From: Ascoidea asiatica
Lineage: Eukaryota > Ascomycota > Saccharomycetes > Ascoideales > Ascoideaceae
Assembly: GCA_001600695.1 (NCBI GenBank)
Contig: BCKQ01000002.1
Location: 806,001-870,000, forward strand
Length of the DNA stretch: 64,000 nucleotides
Direction of reading: 5' to 3'
Below the pieces are notes generated by a model. That model was not told the DNA's origin. It was given only the letters and a program-made list of their open reading frames with translations, and made no database searches. Below are positions 19,098 through 30,623 of the stretch, piece by piece (the first letter of the stretch is position 1; every line of letters begins with the position of its first letter). The translations under genes and the position numbers were made by a program.

Positions 19098-21925
19098 TCA
19101 ATTAGCTATATCAATTTTGATCATACTTACACTTCTTGATCTTTGTCTTTGTCTTGCTGTAAGACCTGCTCCTGATTTTGATCTATCTCTCATTTTCATA
19201 GGTTTTAAAGTTGATACATTATTTGGATCTTGAATTCTCTTGGGCGAACCATTTGGTGAATTATTAGGGCTATTATGTGCAGAAACACCAAATTTTCTTA
19301 ATTTAAGACCATCTACAATAATTGTTGGAGCTGCAAGTCCTGGAAGGGTATTTGATTTATTTAAATCAGGAAAGACTTCTGAATTTTCTGTTGGTGATGT
19401 TAATGTTAAAGATTGAGTTGCATGAGGAGATCTATGCAGACTTATTGATCCATTACTTAATCTTTTCAAATTACTTTCTGTTAAAGGTTTGATAATATGT
19501 CTATTAAATCCTTCTTTTTCTCTGATTAATTTTTCTTGTTCTCGTTTGATATTTTTATATTCCAATTCAATTAATAAATCATTTAGTTGTTTGAGATTCT
19601 GTTCAAATATTATATCTTTAATAAATGATTTTATAAAAAATTGATATTTTTTATTTACAGGTTTGGAATCTTTATTACTTGCAGTTGAAAATGAAGGTCT
19701 CATTAATAAATGACTCAAAGGTATTGCACCACTGATTGAATTATTAGGATTGCATAAGTCATCCAAAAATTTAGTTTGAATTAATTGAAAAGATTCAACT
19801 TCTTCATCATTTTCAGCTAATTGAATTCCATATTTAGAAACATCAATTAAATATTCAATTATTGCAATTAAAGACGAAAGATTTGCTCTTGGAATTGAAT
19901 GAAATATTTTTAAAATAGAATTAAACCTTTCAAGATTATATTCAAATTTATAAGTTGGATCATCTTCAATTACTTCATATAATGAATAATAAAGTTTTTT
20001 TAAAGGTTCATAAACATGTAAAGGAATTATACTATCTGGTAAATCTAAAAGCCATAATTTTAAACAAGAAATAGTATCGTCTAAAGAATTTGATTTGAAT
20101 AAGTTTTCAATAACATCATTAATAACATTATTGTTATTATTAAAAGTAATAGAATTTGAAAATATATTAGAGTCATTGGAAAATCTTTTTGAAAATTGAT
20201 CAGAAGATTGATTTGGAGGAGTTTTGAAAGAGTTTCTATTTGAATTTGATGAATTATTATTAATTTCATTAATTTCTTTATTCTCAATATTTTTATTATT
20301 TTCAAGATCTTCAACATAATTCAAAATAAATCTTTTTAAATCATAAGCTTTTAAAATATTCAATGGTTGTAACCATGAATTTCTAGTTTCATTGCTTTTT
20401 TGTAAAATTTCAGGTTTATTATCAATTGGAATTGAAATTAAAATTTGACGTAAATTAAAGATATAAATTGATAAAAAATTTGGTAAAGATTTAATTTTCA
20501 AATTATTTGATTCATTTAATACATTTATATTTTGAACTTTATTTAATAAAGAAACATCAGTACCAAATAAAGAAGTTGAAGAATTATTATTATTATTTTG
20601 ATTATTAATTGAATTATTGAATTTTATATCTTTTTGTTCAAATTTATAATCAATAAATGGAGAATAATAATTTAAAGAATTAAATCTTAAAATTTCATTT
20701 AATTCAAAATTTACAGATAAATTATTATTTGATTCAGAAATTAAATTATTTAAATTTTGATATTTTTTACATTCAAATTCAGAATTTTTCATTAATAAAA
20801 AATTTAAATAATTTAAAGAATTTAAAATTTTTGAAATTTTTGATTTTTCAAATTCTTCAAATTTAATTAAAATATTAAAAAAATTATTTTCGAAATCTTT
20901 TTTTAAATTTTCTAAGATTATTATTGAATCTTTATATTTTTTTTCTGATTTTAATAAATTTTCTTTTGCTAATTGTTTTTTAATAATTGGATTTGTTAAA
21001 GATTGAAATTGTTTTGATAATAAATTTGTAAAAGAATTTGTTGTTGTAGATAAATTATTCAGTGGATTTAATTTTGATTTTGAATTAGATGATGGTGGTA
21101 TTAAAGAATTAGATAAAGATTTTGAAGGAGAAGTAATTGAAATCACTGGAGAAGATGATAATAAAGTTGAAGATCTATTATTTGAAGACATATCAGTTGT
21201 TGAAATTGAAGGAATTCTATTATGAAAATTATTATTTTTTGGAGTTGAGGGTGGATAAGTAATTGAATGATTAACTTTTGTATTTATTATAATATCTTTT
21301 TGAATTTGATTTTGATTATCATTATAGTTTATAATTTTTTTAGATAAATCAGTTAATTCATAATAAGTAATTGAATTAATATTATTAATTTGAAAATTTG
21401 AATTAATAATAATTGATTTAAAAATTGAATTTTTTGAATAAGATAATTTAATTAATTTTAAATTTAATAAAGAATTACCAAATTTTTCAATATCACTTAT
21501 TGAGAATTGAGATTTAGAATTATTTGATTTTAAAAAATTAGAAAGATTAAAATTTGTAAAATTTAAATTATTATTGTTATTGTTGTCATTGGTGTCATTG
21601 TTAATATTATTATTATTGATTGAAATTTTTTTATTTAAGAAAATTATTTCATCATTTAAATCAGATAAAAAGTTTTTTAATTCAATGAAATTATTAAAAT
21701 TTGAAACACCAATAGATAAAGGATAATTGAATGTATTTATTATTAAATCATCATCACTAATTTTTTTTGGTGGATCTGATTGAGAATTTGAAATTGAATG
21801 AGAAATGGAATTAGATCTTGAAAGAGAATTAGATTCATTAAAAGTCATTGATTTTGAGAAAGATTTAGATAAAGATTGAAAAGGAGATTGATTAATGTTA
21901 TTATTATCAGAAGTTGTAGCGGTGG

Positions 21926-21956
<31 letters not shown>

Positions 21957-22658
21957 GATGGTGGTTGAAATTGAATTTGAATTCATTGGAGATTGAAACT
22001 CATCATATAATTTATATTTATTAAAATAATCTAATTGTAAAATTGATAAATTTTTTAAAATATTATTATAATCATTTAAGAAATCAGAGAAGAAATTTGA
22101 ATTTAAAATTATAAAATTATTAAAATTTTTTTTAAAATTAATTAAATCATTTAAAAATTTTGAATTAATTTGTAAAATTAAATTTTTTTTAAGAAAATTA
22201 ATATCATTTAAATTATTTAAATTTAATTCAAAATTACTTAATAAAGATCTTATTGTTTTTTTATTATTTTTAATATTTTGATTAATTTGATTATTTGATT
22301 TAATATTATTTATAAATGATTTTTTATTTGAAGAATCTATAATATTTAAATAATTATAATTTAATGGGAAACCATTAAATTCATTTCTTTCAATTATATT
22401 AAAATCATCATCAATTATTGATCTTAATTTATAAAAATCATTAAAAAAAGCAGATTTATTTTTTAAAATTAATGGATTTGAAATTGAATTAATTTTTTCA
22501 TTAAATTCAATAGATATTGAAATTGATTCTTTTATTGAATTTATGAAATTAATAATTTCAATTAATTCATTAAGTGAAAGATTTAATCTATTTAATAAAT
22601 TATCAATTTGAAATTTATAATCTCTATTTGAAGACCAAAATGAATTTGCAAATCTCAT
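19098..22658 (-). CDS. RGD2: F-BAR / DEP / RhoGAP-like protein, Rgd2 type
   Basis: Rgd2-type proteins bind membranes through an F-BAR domain and act on Rho GTPases (Cdc42, Rho5) in polarity and wall-stress signalling. The N-terminus MRFANSFWSSNRDYKFQIDNLL is the classical F-BAR start. A probable DEP segment lies around 300-475 (FIELKNFLSDLNDEI, then IEKFGNSLLNLKLIKL and a YYEL end), splitting the F-BAR helices as in Rgd2. RhoGAP-like sequence occupies about 849-1000: LKLWLLDLPDSIIPLHVYEP, IPRANLSSLIAIIEYL and SHLLMRP. The Arg-finger sequence (GIFR type) is not visible, so GAP activity is doubtful. At 1186 residues it is much longer than S. cerevisiae Rgd2 (714) because of Asn/Ser-rich inserts. 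Start ATG 22658. The alternative is an Ecm25-like inactive RhoGAP protein. Confidence 0.72.
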
Positions 22659-23784
22659 TATTATTATTATTATTGAAATATGTGTATATAAAGAGAAAGT
22701 TTTAAAGCAGTTTGAAGTTGAATAGCTAATGATAATTTAAAATAGGAATTTAGAATATCTATTTATATTATTTCAATTTGATTTGTTTTAACTTGAATTA
22801 AATTGATTTACCTAGTTTTAACTTAGATTAATCAAAATTTTCTGAGTTGATTTGAGATTATTATAATATGAGAAATGAAAGAACTGAAAAAAAAAAAGAA
22901 ATCAAATAACTCTAAGGTGAAGATTATTAAATGATTATGATATAATTAATCATTTATTGAATATGATATAAAAAATTCAGTCTTAAGAGTTGTTCTTTTA
23001 TATTAATACTCAAAATATATTTAAAATAGTTCCAAAAATACGTATATAAAACATTATATTTTCATACTATTTTTATTAGATACCTAAGAGTTACTCAGAG
23101 ATGGTTTTTGGTGATTGAGCGTTACAGCTAGCGCTAACAGTAACAGCATTTAGCACTGGCTGGCGCTAACGTCGACGTTACCTCTTTGTTTGTTTGTTTG
23201 TTTGTTGTTACCATCCTCAGGGCTCCAATCGAGCAGAAGCCAGAGTCACATGGGCAATAGGAGAAGACCCTTACAAGTGGTGTCCGGTTCATAAGGACTA
23301 GGTTATTGATATTCGAGGACATAATCTATTTTAGGACAAGAAATAAGAAGAACCATGTATTTGGTCTCAGTCTGGGTTTTCGTTTGTGTATAGCCAGCTG
23401 CAAACCACAAAACTGAGACTTTCCTAATTGGGAACAGCTCTTTTGAATGATTTATCCATTGATAGAAGAAGCAGAAGAAGCAGAAGAAGTATCTTCATTT
23501 CCTTAATTACTCACAAAAGTACTGAATCTATAATGCTTTGTGATGACTTGTATGTTACTCCTTTTGAAATGACTGTTCTTCTTCTTCTGCCTTGGTATTT
23601 TCCCTTTATTTGAAGTAGTATTTTTATACTCTAATACTCAAATGAAATAATCTAAACATAATCAAAAGATATTATATTATTCAATTAACAGTCAAATAAT
23701 CTTAAAAAACTTTAACTTACATTATATTATTACTATTTCAATAAACAATTATATATCATTTATTATTCATTTCAATCAAAAAAA
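22659..23784. other. Divergent promoter region RGD2 / KRE1-like
   Basis: 1.1 kb. The islet at 23115-23215 holds repeated GCGCTAAC words (23131-23138 and 23163-23170), a 14-bp palindrome (listed separately) and a (GTTT) run near 23187-23205. An Arg/Ser codon-like microrepeat (AGAAGC) occurs near 23465-23490. The open frames 23134-23322 (-) and 23428-23613 (+) are not supported as genes. Confidence 0.5.
23167..23180. promoter_or_regulatory. 14-bp perfect palindrome TAACGTCGACGTTA
   Basis: TAACGTCGACGTTA equals its own reverse complement and contains two ACGT cores, as bound by bZIP dimers. It sits beside two GCGCTAAC copies in the RGD2/KRE1-like divergent promoter. In such AT-rich DNA a 14-bp palindrome with four C/G pairs is unlikely by chance. 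The binding factor is unknown. Confidence 0.5.
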
Positions 23785-24522
23785 ATGTTTTTTTTAAATA
23801 TTTCATTGCTTATATTATTATTATCTTTAATATCATCAATTTATTCAATTAAATCTAATGATGAATTTAATCCAAATCATTTAATTAAAAGAGAATTTAA
23901 TAATTTAGATAAATTAAATAGTGTTAATAAACTTATTAATACTCAATTACCTTTTTATTCAAATAAAAATTTAAATAATCAACAACAACAACAACAACAA
24001 CAATATCAAGAACAAGAACATAAAAAACAAAATCAAGAAATTCAAGAAGAACAAAAAAAATTTCATTTATTAACAAATTCAGAACCTAAAAATTCTTTAA
24101 CTCCCACAATTCCTACTTCTTCTTCTTTTTCTTCTTCTTCTACTACTTCATATTCCCCAATTTCAACAGTAATTTGGGTAACTGGTACTGATTCTGATGG
24201 TATTACAAAAACAACTCAATCTGTTTTCACTCAATCTTTTTTAAAAATTAATTCAAATTCACTTTCTAAAAATTTAAATTTAATTCCAACTGGTTCAATT
24301 GCTTTACCAAATAATAATAATTTAGATTATATTAATGATATAAATAAAGATATAATTGATTATAATAATCAATTTAATTTAAATGAAATTGATAATAATT
24401 ATAAAAATAAAAATTTAAGACAATCAAATAATTCAATTAGTTCAAAATTATTGAATTTAAATTTAAATCTATTCATATATTTATCTTTTCTTTCTTTTAT
24501 ATCCTTTTTAATTTACTTATAA
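23785..24522 (+). CDS. KRE1: Kre1-like GPI-anchored cell-wall protein
   Basis: Kre1 family proteins are secreted and GPI-anchored, and take part in beta-1,6-glucan assembly; in S. cerevisiae Kre1 also serves as the K1 killer-toxin receptor. The 245-residue product has a hydrophobic signal peptide (1-22), a dibasic KR at 35-36 (possible Kex2 site), a Gln-rich stretch (64-90) and a Ser/Thr-rich part (105-125). The family hallmark is at about 126-152: ISTVIWVTGTDSDGITKTTQ and SVFTQSF. It ends in a hydrophobic tail (LFIYLSFLSFISFLIYL) preceded by small polar residues, the form of a GPI-attachment signal. The gene is divergent from RGD2 and converges on the peptidase gene 105 bp away. Confidence 0.8.
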   Translation: MFFLNISLLILLLSLISSIYSIKSNDEFNPNHLIKREFNNLDKLNSVNKLINTQLPFYSNKNLNNQQQQQQQQYQEQEHKKQNQEIQEEQKKFHLLTNSEPKNSLTPTIPTSSSFSSSSTTSYSPISTVIWVTGTDSDGITKTTQSVFTQSFLKINSNSLSKNLNLIPTGSIALPNNNNLDYINDINKDIIDYNNQFNLNEIDNNYKNKNLRQSNNSISSKLLNLNLNLFIYLSFLSFISFLIYL

Positions 24523-24627
24523 CTCTAAAATCTTAGTTTAGTTTCAAGTCTTTATTCTATATTGTTAATTTTTATATACTAATAAATGAATAAATAAGTA
24601 AATAAATAAATAAATAAATTAATATTC

Positions 24628-27600
24628 TTATAATGCACAGATTTCATAATCTTCTTCTTCTTCTTCTTTTTCTTCATCTGTTTTAAAATCATCATTGTAT
24701 CCATCGTTATATTCATATTCATTAATATCTTCATTCATAGTATCACTTTTTTTAGTATCTAATTTCAAATTATTATTATCAAAATTATCAAAATTATGAT
24801 AATTATATTTCTCAAATCCATCAAATTCTCCATTAAATGCCATTTTTAACCACCAAAATATTTTATTATAAATTATAAAATTTCCATTATGATAACTAAT
24901 ACTATGATCACTATCTGGAAATACCATTAAATCAAATTTATTTTCAATAAAATTTAAATTAAATAAATCAATAATTTTTAAAAAATTTTGAAAATGAACA
25001 TTATCATCTCCTGTACCATGACAAATTAAAAATCTTTTTTTATTTTCAAAATTCTTTATACTTATTTTATTACCAATACTTGTATTTAAATATCCTTCTA
25101 AATTTTCTTCTGGTGTATGCATATATCTTTCTGTATAAATTGAATCATAAAATCTAAAATCTGTAACGGGAGCAACTGAAATTCCATATTTAAATACATT
25201 CTCAATATCTTTTTCAAGAGTTTTCAATGTCATAAATCCTCCATAACTCCACCCCCAAATTGCTGTTCTTTCTTCATCAATATAATCTTTTTTTGAATAA
25301 ATTTTTCCTGCTGAAATTTGATCAATAACTTCATAATATCCTAATTTATCTCTAACAATAGATCTAAATTTTCTACCTTTAAATCCAGTACCTCTACCAT
25401 CAACTGTAACAACAATAACTCCTTGAGATGCAATTAGATGTGAAAATCCAACTGAATATCTTTTTTGAACTAATTGTGATATTGGTCCACCATAAACATA
25501 AAATAATAAAGGATATTTTTTATTTGGATCAAAATCTTTAGGACGAATTTCTTGACAATTTACAATAATATCTTCATTATTTTCATCTTTACCTAAATTT
25601 AATTCTTCATTAAAAATAGTTATTGGAATATCATATTCTTCAAGTAATTCACTTAATTTTTCATTTTTAGTTATAATTTTTCTATCAATTTTTTCATTTA
25701 CACTATCATTATCATTATTATTTTCATTATTATCTGTAAAATCAATTAATTCTTGATATGGAATTTTAGGACCATTATAACTTAATAATAAATATTTTGA
25801 ATCTTTTGAAAAAGAAGCTGAATACCAACCAGGTTTTGAATCATCAGAAATTGATTTTAAATTTAAACCATTTAAATCTATTGAATATAAATGTCTTTCA
25901 ATTGAAGATTTCATTGTTGATAAAAAATAAATTAAATTTTTATCAGAATCAAAAGCAATTACACCATTTGTAACTTCCCAATTACCAGAAGTTAAAATTT
26001 TTTTTGGAATTGTTGATTCTGGTGGTGAAAAATAAGCTAAATGATCATAACCATTATTTACAATTACATCTATATAACCATCATTTAATCTACCATTTTT
26101 AATATCTTTTGGTATAAAAAAAGTATTATGAGTTATTTCAAACCAACCTCCATCAATTGAAGAATCTTCTTTTCTAATTAAATTTATAGATAAATCAATT
26201 GAATTAATTAAATAAATTTTTAAAATATCACTTGTTCTATTTGTTACTCTTAATAAAATTTTTGAATTGCCAACCCATAAAACATCAGTGATTAAATTAT
26301 CTTTTTTAATTGGAGTATCTAAATTTATATCAAATTCAGTTAAATTATCATTTGATAAATTATATAAAATTATTGAAACTATTGGATTTTTTGAACCAGA
26401 TTTTGGATATTTAATATTTAAATAATTTGGATAAATTTGATTTTTATTTTGAAAAAAATAAGTTAATTTATAATCATTAACAAAAGTTTCATTAGTTTTT
26501 AAAAATGATAAATATTTACCATTTGGAGACCACCACATAACATTATCATTTTCGAATACTTCTTCTTCATAAACCCAATCAGGTTTACCATAAAATAAAT
26601 CTTTATTACCATTAAAAGTTAATTGATTAATATTATTTGAAATTATATTTTTTATATAAATATTATTATTATAAACAAAAGATAGATGAATTGAATCTGG
26701 AGACCAAGAAATTGTTGAGATTTTATTTAAATTAAAAATTGGAGTAAAAATTAAGTTATTAAAATCTAATAACCAATAAATTGAAAATGAAGAATGTCTA
26801 TAAGATTTAGTTTTATTTGATTGAATTAAAGCATAATTAAAATTTGGAGAAGCAATTAAATTATCAATTTTATAAGAAATATTATTATAAATAAAAGAAT
26901 TTGAATTATTTTCTGGTTTATAAAGAATTTTATTATAATTTATATCATTAATTTTTTTAATAATATAAGTATTATTTTTATTAATTAAATAAGTTCCAGA
27001 ACTGTTGGTTGAATTTGATTGAATCCATTGAAAAGATTTGAAATCAGGTTGAAAAGTACCATTTTTTAATAAATTTAAATTTAAATTCAATTTACCTTTG
27101 TTAGAATGATTTAAATCAAAAGGTTGTAGTTTTTGGTAATCGTTATTATTGTTATTGTTATTGTTATTGTTATTTCTATTTCTATTTCTATTCAGTTGAT
27201 CAATGATTAATTTATTTTGATTTGAAATTGAAGATGTAGGTAAAGGTTTTGACAAAGATGAATAAGTAGATATAGATATCGAATATGGCAATGAATTAGA
27301 TATGAAAGTGGAGTTTGAATTTGAATTAGATAAAGATAATGAAAACAATCTAATTTCTCTGATTAATAGAAAAGAACCCCAGATTAAGAAAGTAAATAAT
27401 ATTGAGAAAAGTAAGTAATTCTTAGAAGAGTATAATGATTTTATATTCTTGATATTTTTATTATTTCTTTTTCTTTTAACTTTCAATTTCTCATTACATT
27501 TTTCATTATTCTTATTATCATTATTGTTATCAGAATCTGTATATATCAGTTCAACTTCATGATCACTTAAAAGTAAATAATTTATATCATCATTATTATG

Positions 27601-27645
27601 AATATTATTAGAAATTGAATTTGAGATTGAATTTGAATTAGACAT
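24628..27645 (-). CDS. Dipeptidyl aminopeptidase (Ste13/Dap2, DPP IV family)
   Basis: Type II membrane serine peptidase that removes X-Pro/X-Ala dipeptides. Ste13 does this to the alpha-factor precursor in the late Golgi, Dap2 in the vacuole. 1005 residues: cytosolic acidic N-terminus 1-76, one membrane anchor about 77-95, beta-propeller (DPPIV N domain) about 210-600 with PDWVYEEEVF, and an alpha/beta hydrolase domain. The catalytic Ser is 800 in GWSYGG, the Asp is in GTGDDNVHFQ (about 880) and His is 914 in DSDHS. DWVYEEE matches the Glu pair that holds the substrate N-terminus. An unusual extra tail of ~75 residues is acidic (EEEEEDYEICAL). Ste13 or Dap2 cannot be separated with certainty. 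Confidence 0.9.
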   Translation of the reverse strand: MSNSNSISNSISNNIHNNDDINYLLLSDHEVELIYTDSDNNNDNKNNEKCNEKLKVKRKRNNKNIKNIKSLYSSKNYLLFSILFTFLIWGSFLLIREIRLFSLSLSNSNSNSTFISNSLPYSISISTYSSLSKPLPTSSISNQNKLIIDQLNRNRNRNNNNNNNNNNNDYQKLQPFDLNHSNKGKLNLNLNLLKNGTFQPDFKSFQWIQSNSTNSSGTYLINKNNTYIIKKINDINYNKILYKPENNSNSFIYNNISYKIDNLIASPNFNYALIQSNKTKSYRHSSFSIYWLLDFNNLIFTPIFNLNKISTISWSPDSIHLSFVYNNNIYIKNIISNNINQLTFNGNKDLFYGKPDWVYEEEVFENDNVMWWSPNGKYLSFLKTNETFVNDYKLTYFFQNKNQIYPNYLNIKYPKSGSKNPIVSIILYNLSNDNLTEFDINLDTPIKKDNLITDVLWVGNSKILLRVTNRTSDILKIYLINSIDLSINLIRKEDSSIDGGWFEITHNTFFIPKDIKNGRLNDGYIDVIVNNGYDHLAYFSPPESTIPKKILTSGNWEVTNGVIAFDSDKNLIYFLSTMKSSIERHLYSIDLNGLNLKSISDDSKPGWYSASFSKDSKYLLLSYNGPKIPYQELIDFTDNNENNNDNDSVNEKIDRKIITKNEKLSELLEEYDIPITIFNEELNLGKDENNEDIIVNCQEIRPKDFDPNKKYPLLFYVYGGPISQLVQKRYSVGFSHLIASQGVIVVTVDGRGTGFKGRKFRSIVRDKLGYYEVIDQISAGKIYSKKDYIDEERTAIWGWSYGGFMTLKTLEKDIENVFKYGISVAPVTDFRFYDSIYTERYMHTPEENLEGYLNTSIGNKISIKNFENKKRFLICHGTGDDNVHFQNFLKIIDLFNLNFIENKFDLMVFPDSDHSISYHNGNFIIYNKIFWWLKMAFNGEFDGFEKYNYHNFDNFDNNNLKLDTKKSDTMNEDINEYEYNDGYNDDFKTDEEKEEEEEDYEICAL

Positions 27646-28571
27646 TATTTGTCTATAATTATTTGAAATTTTATAGCTATTTTTATTTCTATATCTAGAG
27701 GTGTATCTGACTCTTAAGATACCGTTATTGAAGTTAGAAATTATTAATGATTTATAAACATGTAATTGAAAAGAATATATATATTCACTTTATTGAAAAT
27801 AATGAAATTTAGATATAATTGGATTTGTTAAAAAAAAAAAAAAGTAATTTAGGTTAATTGATGAATAGCTAAATAAGTAGCTAGAGTATGAAATTGGATC
27901 CAAATGGAGAAAAAAAAAAAAGGATTTGGTAATAGCAAATAAGAGTCCTTTGAGTAGTACTTCCTGGTGAAATGAAAGAAAAGAAAAGAAAAGTACTCAC
28001 ACAAGAACCTAAAGAACTGGAAGTAGAAGCAGAAGAAGCAGAAACTGAAGAACAAAAGAAACAAAAACATAAAAAGCAAAATGAGAGCCGAATGAGAACT
28101 CAAAAAGAGAAAGAGAAACAGGAAAAGCATGCGCGTTTGTTTACAAGCAAAATGCAGCGGGTCCTGAGGCGGGTGAAGTTTAAAAAAGGAGGCTGGTGAC
28201 GCCAGATTTGTGGTTATTTTTTTAATGCAAGTAAATGTTTTAATAGTTAGGGCAGAGTGTAAAATACGTTAATATACAGTAGATGACATCCGCCCGGTCC
28301 GAGACTCTCGGAAGCAGCCGGCCCCCTCCGTGCACTTTCCCAAGTGAATTTGAGTGGATCTAAAGTTCCAGGTTTTAACTCGCAGAATGTGATTATATTC
28401 TAATAAAGGATTTATTCCTTTGTTTTATCTATTTGATTTATTTAATAATCGATATTGAATATATTTATTCAAACAACTGTCAATTATTATTATATTCATT
28501 CACCAGTTTTATAAATATTATTCACTTTTCATACATCATCTCATTAATCTGTTGCTACTGCTGTCCTTTGA
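27646..28571. other. Divergent promoter region peptidase / RNase III-like gene
   Basis: 0.9 kb. It holds a purine-rich stretch (27960-28130) that makes a chance Lys/Glu frame, and a GC-rich islet at 28280-28345 (listed separately). I see no other gene. Confidence 0.5.
28285..28345. promoter_or_regulatory. GC-rich islet with CGG/CCG palindrome
   Basis: About 60 bp of G/C-dominated sequence in a very AT-rich background. It contains TCCGAGA-C-TCTCGGA (28298-28312), an uninterrupted inverted repeat around one base, plus CCCGG, GCCGGCC and CCTCCG. Spaced CGG/CCG triplets are typical half-sites of fungal Zn2Cys6 regulators. It lies about 260 bp upstream of the plus-strand gene and 650 bp from the peptidase ATG. 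Confidence 0.4.
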
Positions 28572-28911
28572 ATGAAGATGGCGCTTATTGACTTACAACC
28601 AATTTCCTTGATTCAAGCTTATCTTAATCAATTCTATCAATCACAAGATAATAATAATCCTCAATATAATCTTCAATCTGATTCTCAAAATAATTTAGAA
28701 ACTAATTATTCAAATGATTTACAAAATCAGTCTACTTCTATTTCTAATAATTCTATAAAATCAAATGATGATTCAAACTTAAATTTAAAATTAAATCAAA
28801 AAAATATTGCAATTAAAGGTTTATATGATCATCAAGTTCAATATAATTATGCATCTGAATTGGATTCAAGCGATGAAGATTATTCATCCGAAGCAGAAAC
28901 TGTAAATTATG

Positions 28912-28964
<53 letters not shown>

Positions 28965-30623
28965 CTTACTAATAGTTCAAACCAAGTCAATGAAAACAAT
29001 AATTATCCAATTTTACTAAAATTATCAAATCAATATTTATTATATGAATTATTTAAAATTAATGAAAATTTCAAAGTTTATATTAATTTAAATTCAAATT
29101 TTAAAACTTCTTTAATTAATTTATTTGATAATTATCTTTTAAAAATATATAATTTAAATTCTTCTATATTCAATAAGACTATTATTACTGATAACTTTAT
29201 TTCAAATAAAACTTTATTAAAATGGTCAAATTTTTATAATTTTAAATATTTCTTTTCAAATTATAATATCTCTAACCAACACAATAATGATAATGAAAAT
29301 GATGATCAAATTTTAATTGATTTTTTTAAAATATTCATTTCCGCTTTAATTATTCAATCTGATGATAATTTAATTCCATGGTTAAATAATTTAATTAATT
29401 TTGAATTATCTAAATCTTATACTAAAATTAATTCAATTAATCAATTATATAATCTATCATTATCTAAAATTTCATATTTACCAAATTCTGAATCTTCAAA
29501 TATTATTCAAATTGATAATATTAAATTCAATCCAAATTTTAAATATTCTTATAATTCAAATAATCAATTAATTAAAACTGATTTATTTATTTATAATCAA
29601 CTTATTTTATCATATCCTTCAAATTTAACTACAAATAATAATAGTAACAAGAACTCCTTAACTAATATTCAATTAATTAATGAATATTTATTAAACTCAT
29701 TGAATTTAAATAAAAGTTCAATTTTGATGAAAATTAATAATTTTTTAAATCTTTTAACTTTTAATTATACTTCTATAATTAATAAAAATTCAAAATTAAT
29801 CAATTTTCCAGAATTTTCATCTACTTTGTCTTTAAATAATTCAAATTCAATTAAATCTTTTTCTATAAAAAATTTAAAACTAATTATAAATAAAAATGAA
29901 AAAATTTTTTTTGAAATTTATAATTTAAATAATAGTACTAATGATATTCAAAATGAAAATGATGCTTTAAATGATTTTCATAATAAAAGTAAAGGTAAAG
30001 ATAAAGATAAAGGAAAAGAAAAAGAGAAACAAAAAGAAAATAGAAATAAAAATGACTTCAAAAGTGAAAGTGAAAATGATATAATTCAATCTCAAAATAA
30101 AAATTACCAATTACCAACTTTTGTTGTATGTTATAAAATAAATAATAGAGGAATTAAAGAAAAATTATCTGTTGGTTCTGGATGGGATTATAAAGATGCT
30201 TGTGAAAGAAGTTCATTGATTGCAGTTCAAATTATTGATAAAGAAAATGAAATTCCAAAACCATATGAAAAAGAAAATACTGAAATAAATTTTATTACAA
30301 AAGTTGTATTAAAATATGGTGATTCAATAACTTTTAAAAAATTACAAAAGCCATGTACTAAAACTGACTGTTTAAAAAAAAATGCAACTTGTACTTTGGT
30401 ACCTTATGTTTCAGCATGTGTTTTTACTCAAAAAAATAAACATATTATGCTTGGTGTTGGTTTAAGTATGAATGAAAAAGAAAGTATTGAAAAGGCTTGT
30501 GAAGTTACAATTAATTCAAATTCTGATATTTCAATTGATAATGAAAATCCATGTGGAAATTTTAATGGTATGAAAGATGTTAATAAATGTGATAATGTTG
30601 ATTTCAGTGAAAAAGATTTTTGA
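28572..30623 (+). CDS. Probable degenerate RNase III-like protein with two dsRBD-like modules
   Basis: 683 residues; identity is inferred from motif spacing, not recognised outright. After an Asn-rich N-terminus (17-Asn run at 115-131), the segment 147-275 resembles an RNase III domain. LINLFDNYLL (181-190) stands where LEFLGDAVL is expected, NFISNKTLLKW (208-218) where LVSNxxL is expected, and DFFKIFISALI (250-260) where DxFEAxIGA is expected. Two catalytic acids are replaced (Ile182, Lys253), so cleavage is unlikely. Two C-terminal modules follow, at 514-555 (VGSGWDYKDACERSSLIAVQ) and 574-650 (LGVGLSMNEKESIEKACEVT). Both have the G-x-G ... K/D-A-C-E-x-A loop-helix of a dsRNA-binding domain. 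Such an architecture recalls budding-yeast Dcr1 (RNase III plus two dsRBDs). The 36.2-36.8 kb gene has the same module. Start at the first of two close ATGs (28572, 28578). Confidence 0.5.
28914..28964 (+). repeat. (AAT)17 coding microsatellite
   Basis: Seventeen perfect AAT units encode a polyasparagine run (residues 115-131) in the RNase III-like protein. Length polymorphism between strains is likely. Confidence 0.95.

Noticed and set aside
27972..28199. 75-residue Lys/Glu-rich frame
   Set aside because: It results from a purine-rich tract; no conserved motif, and it lies in a divergent promoter.
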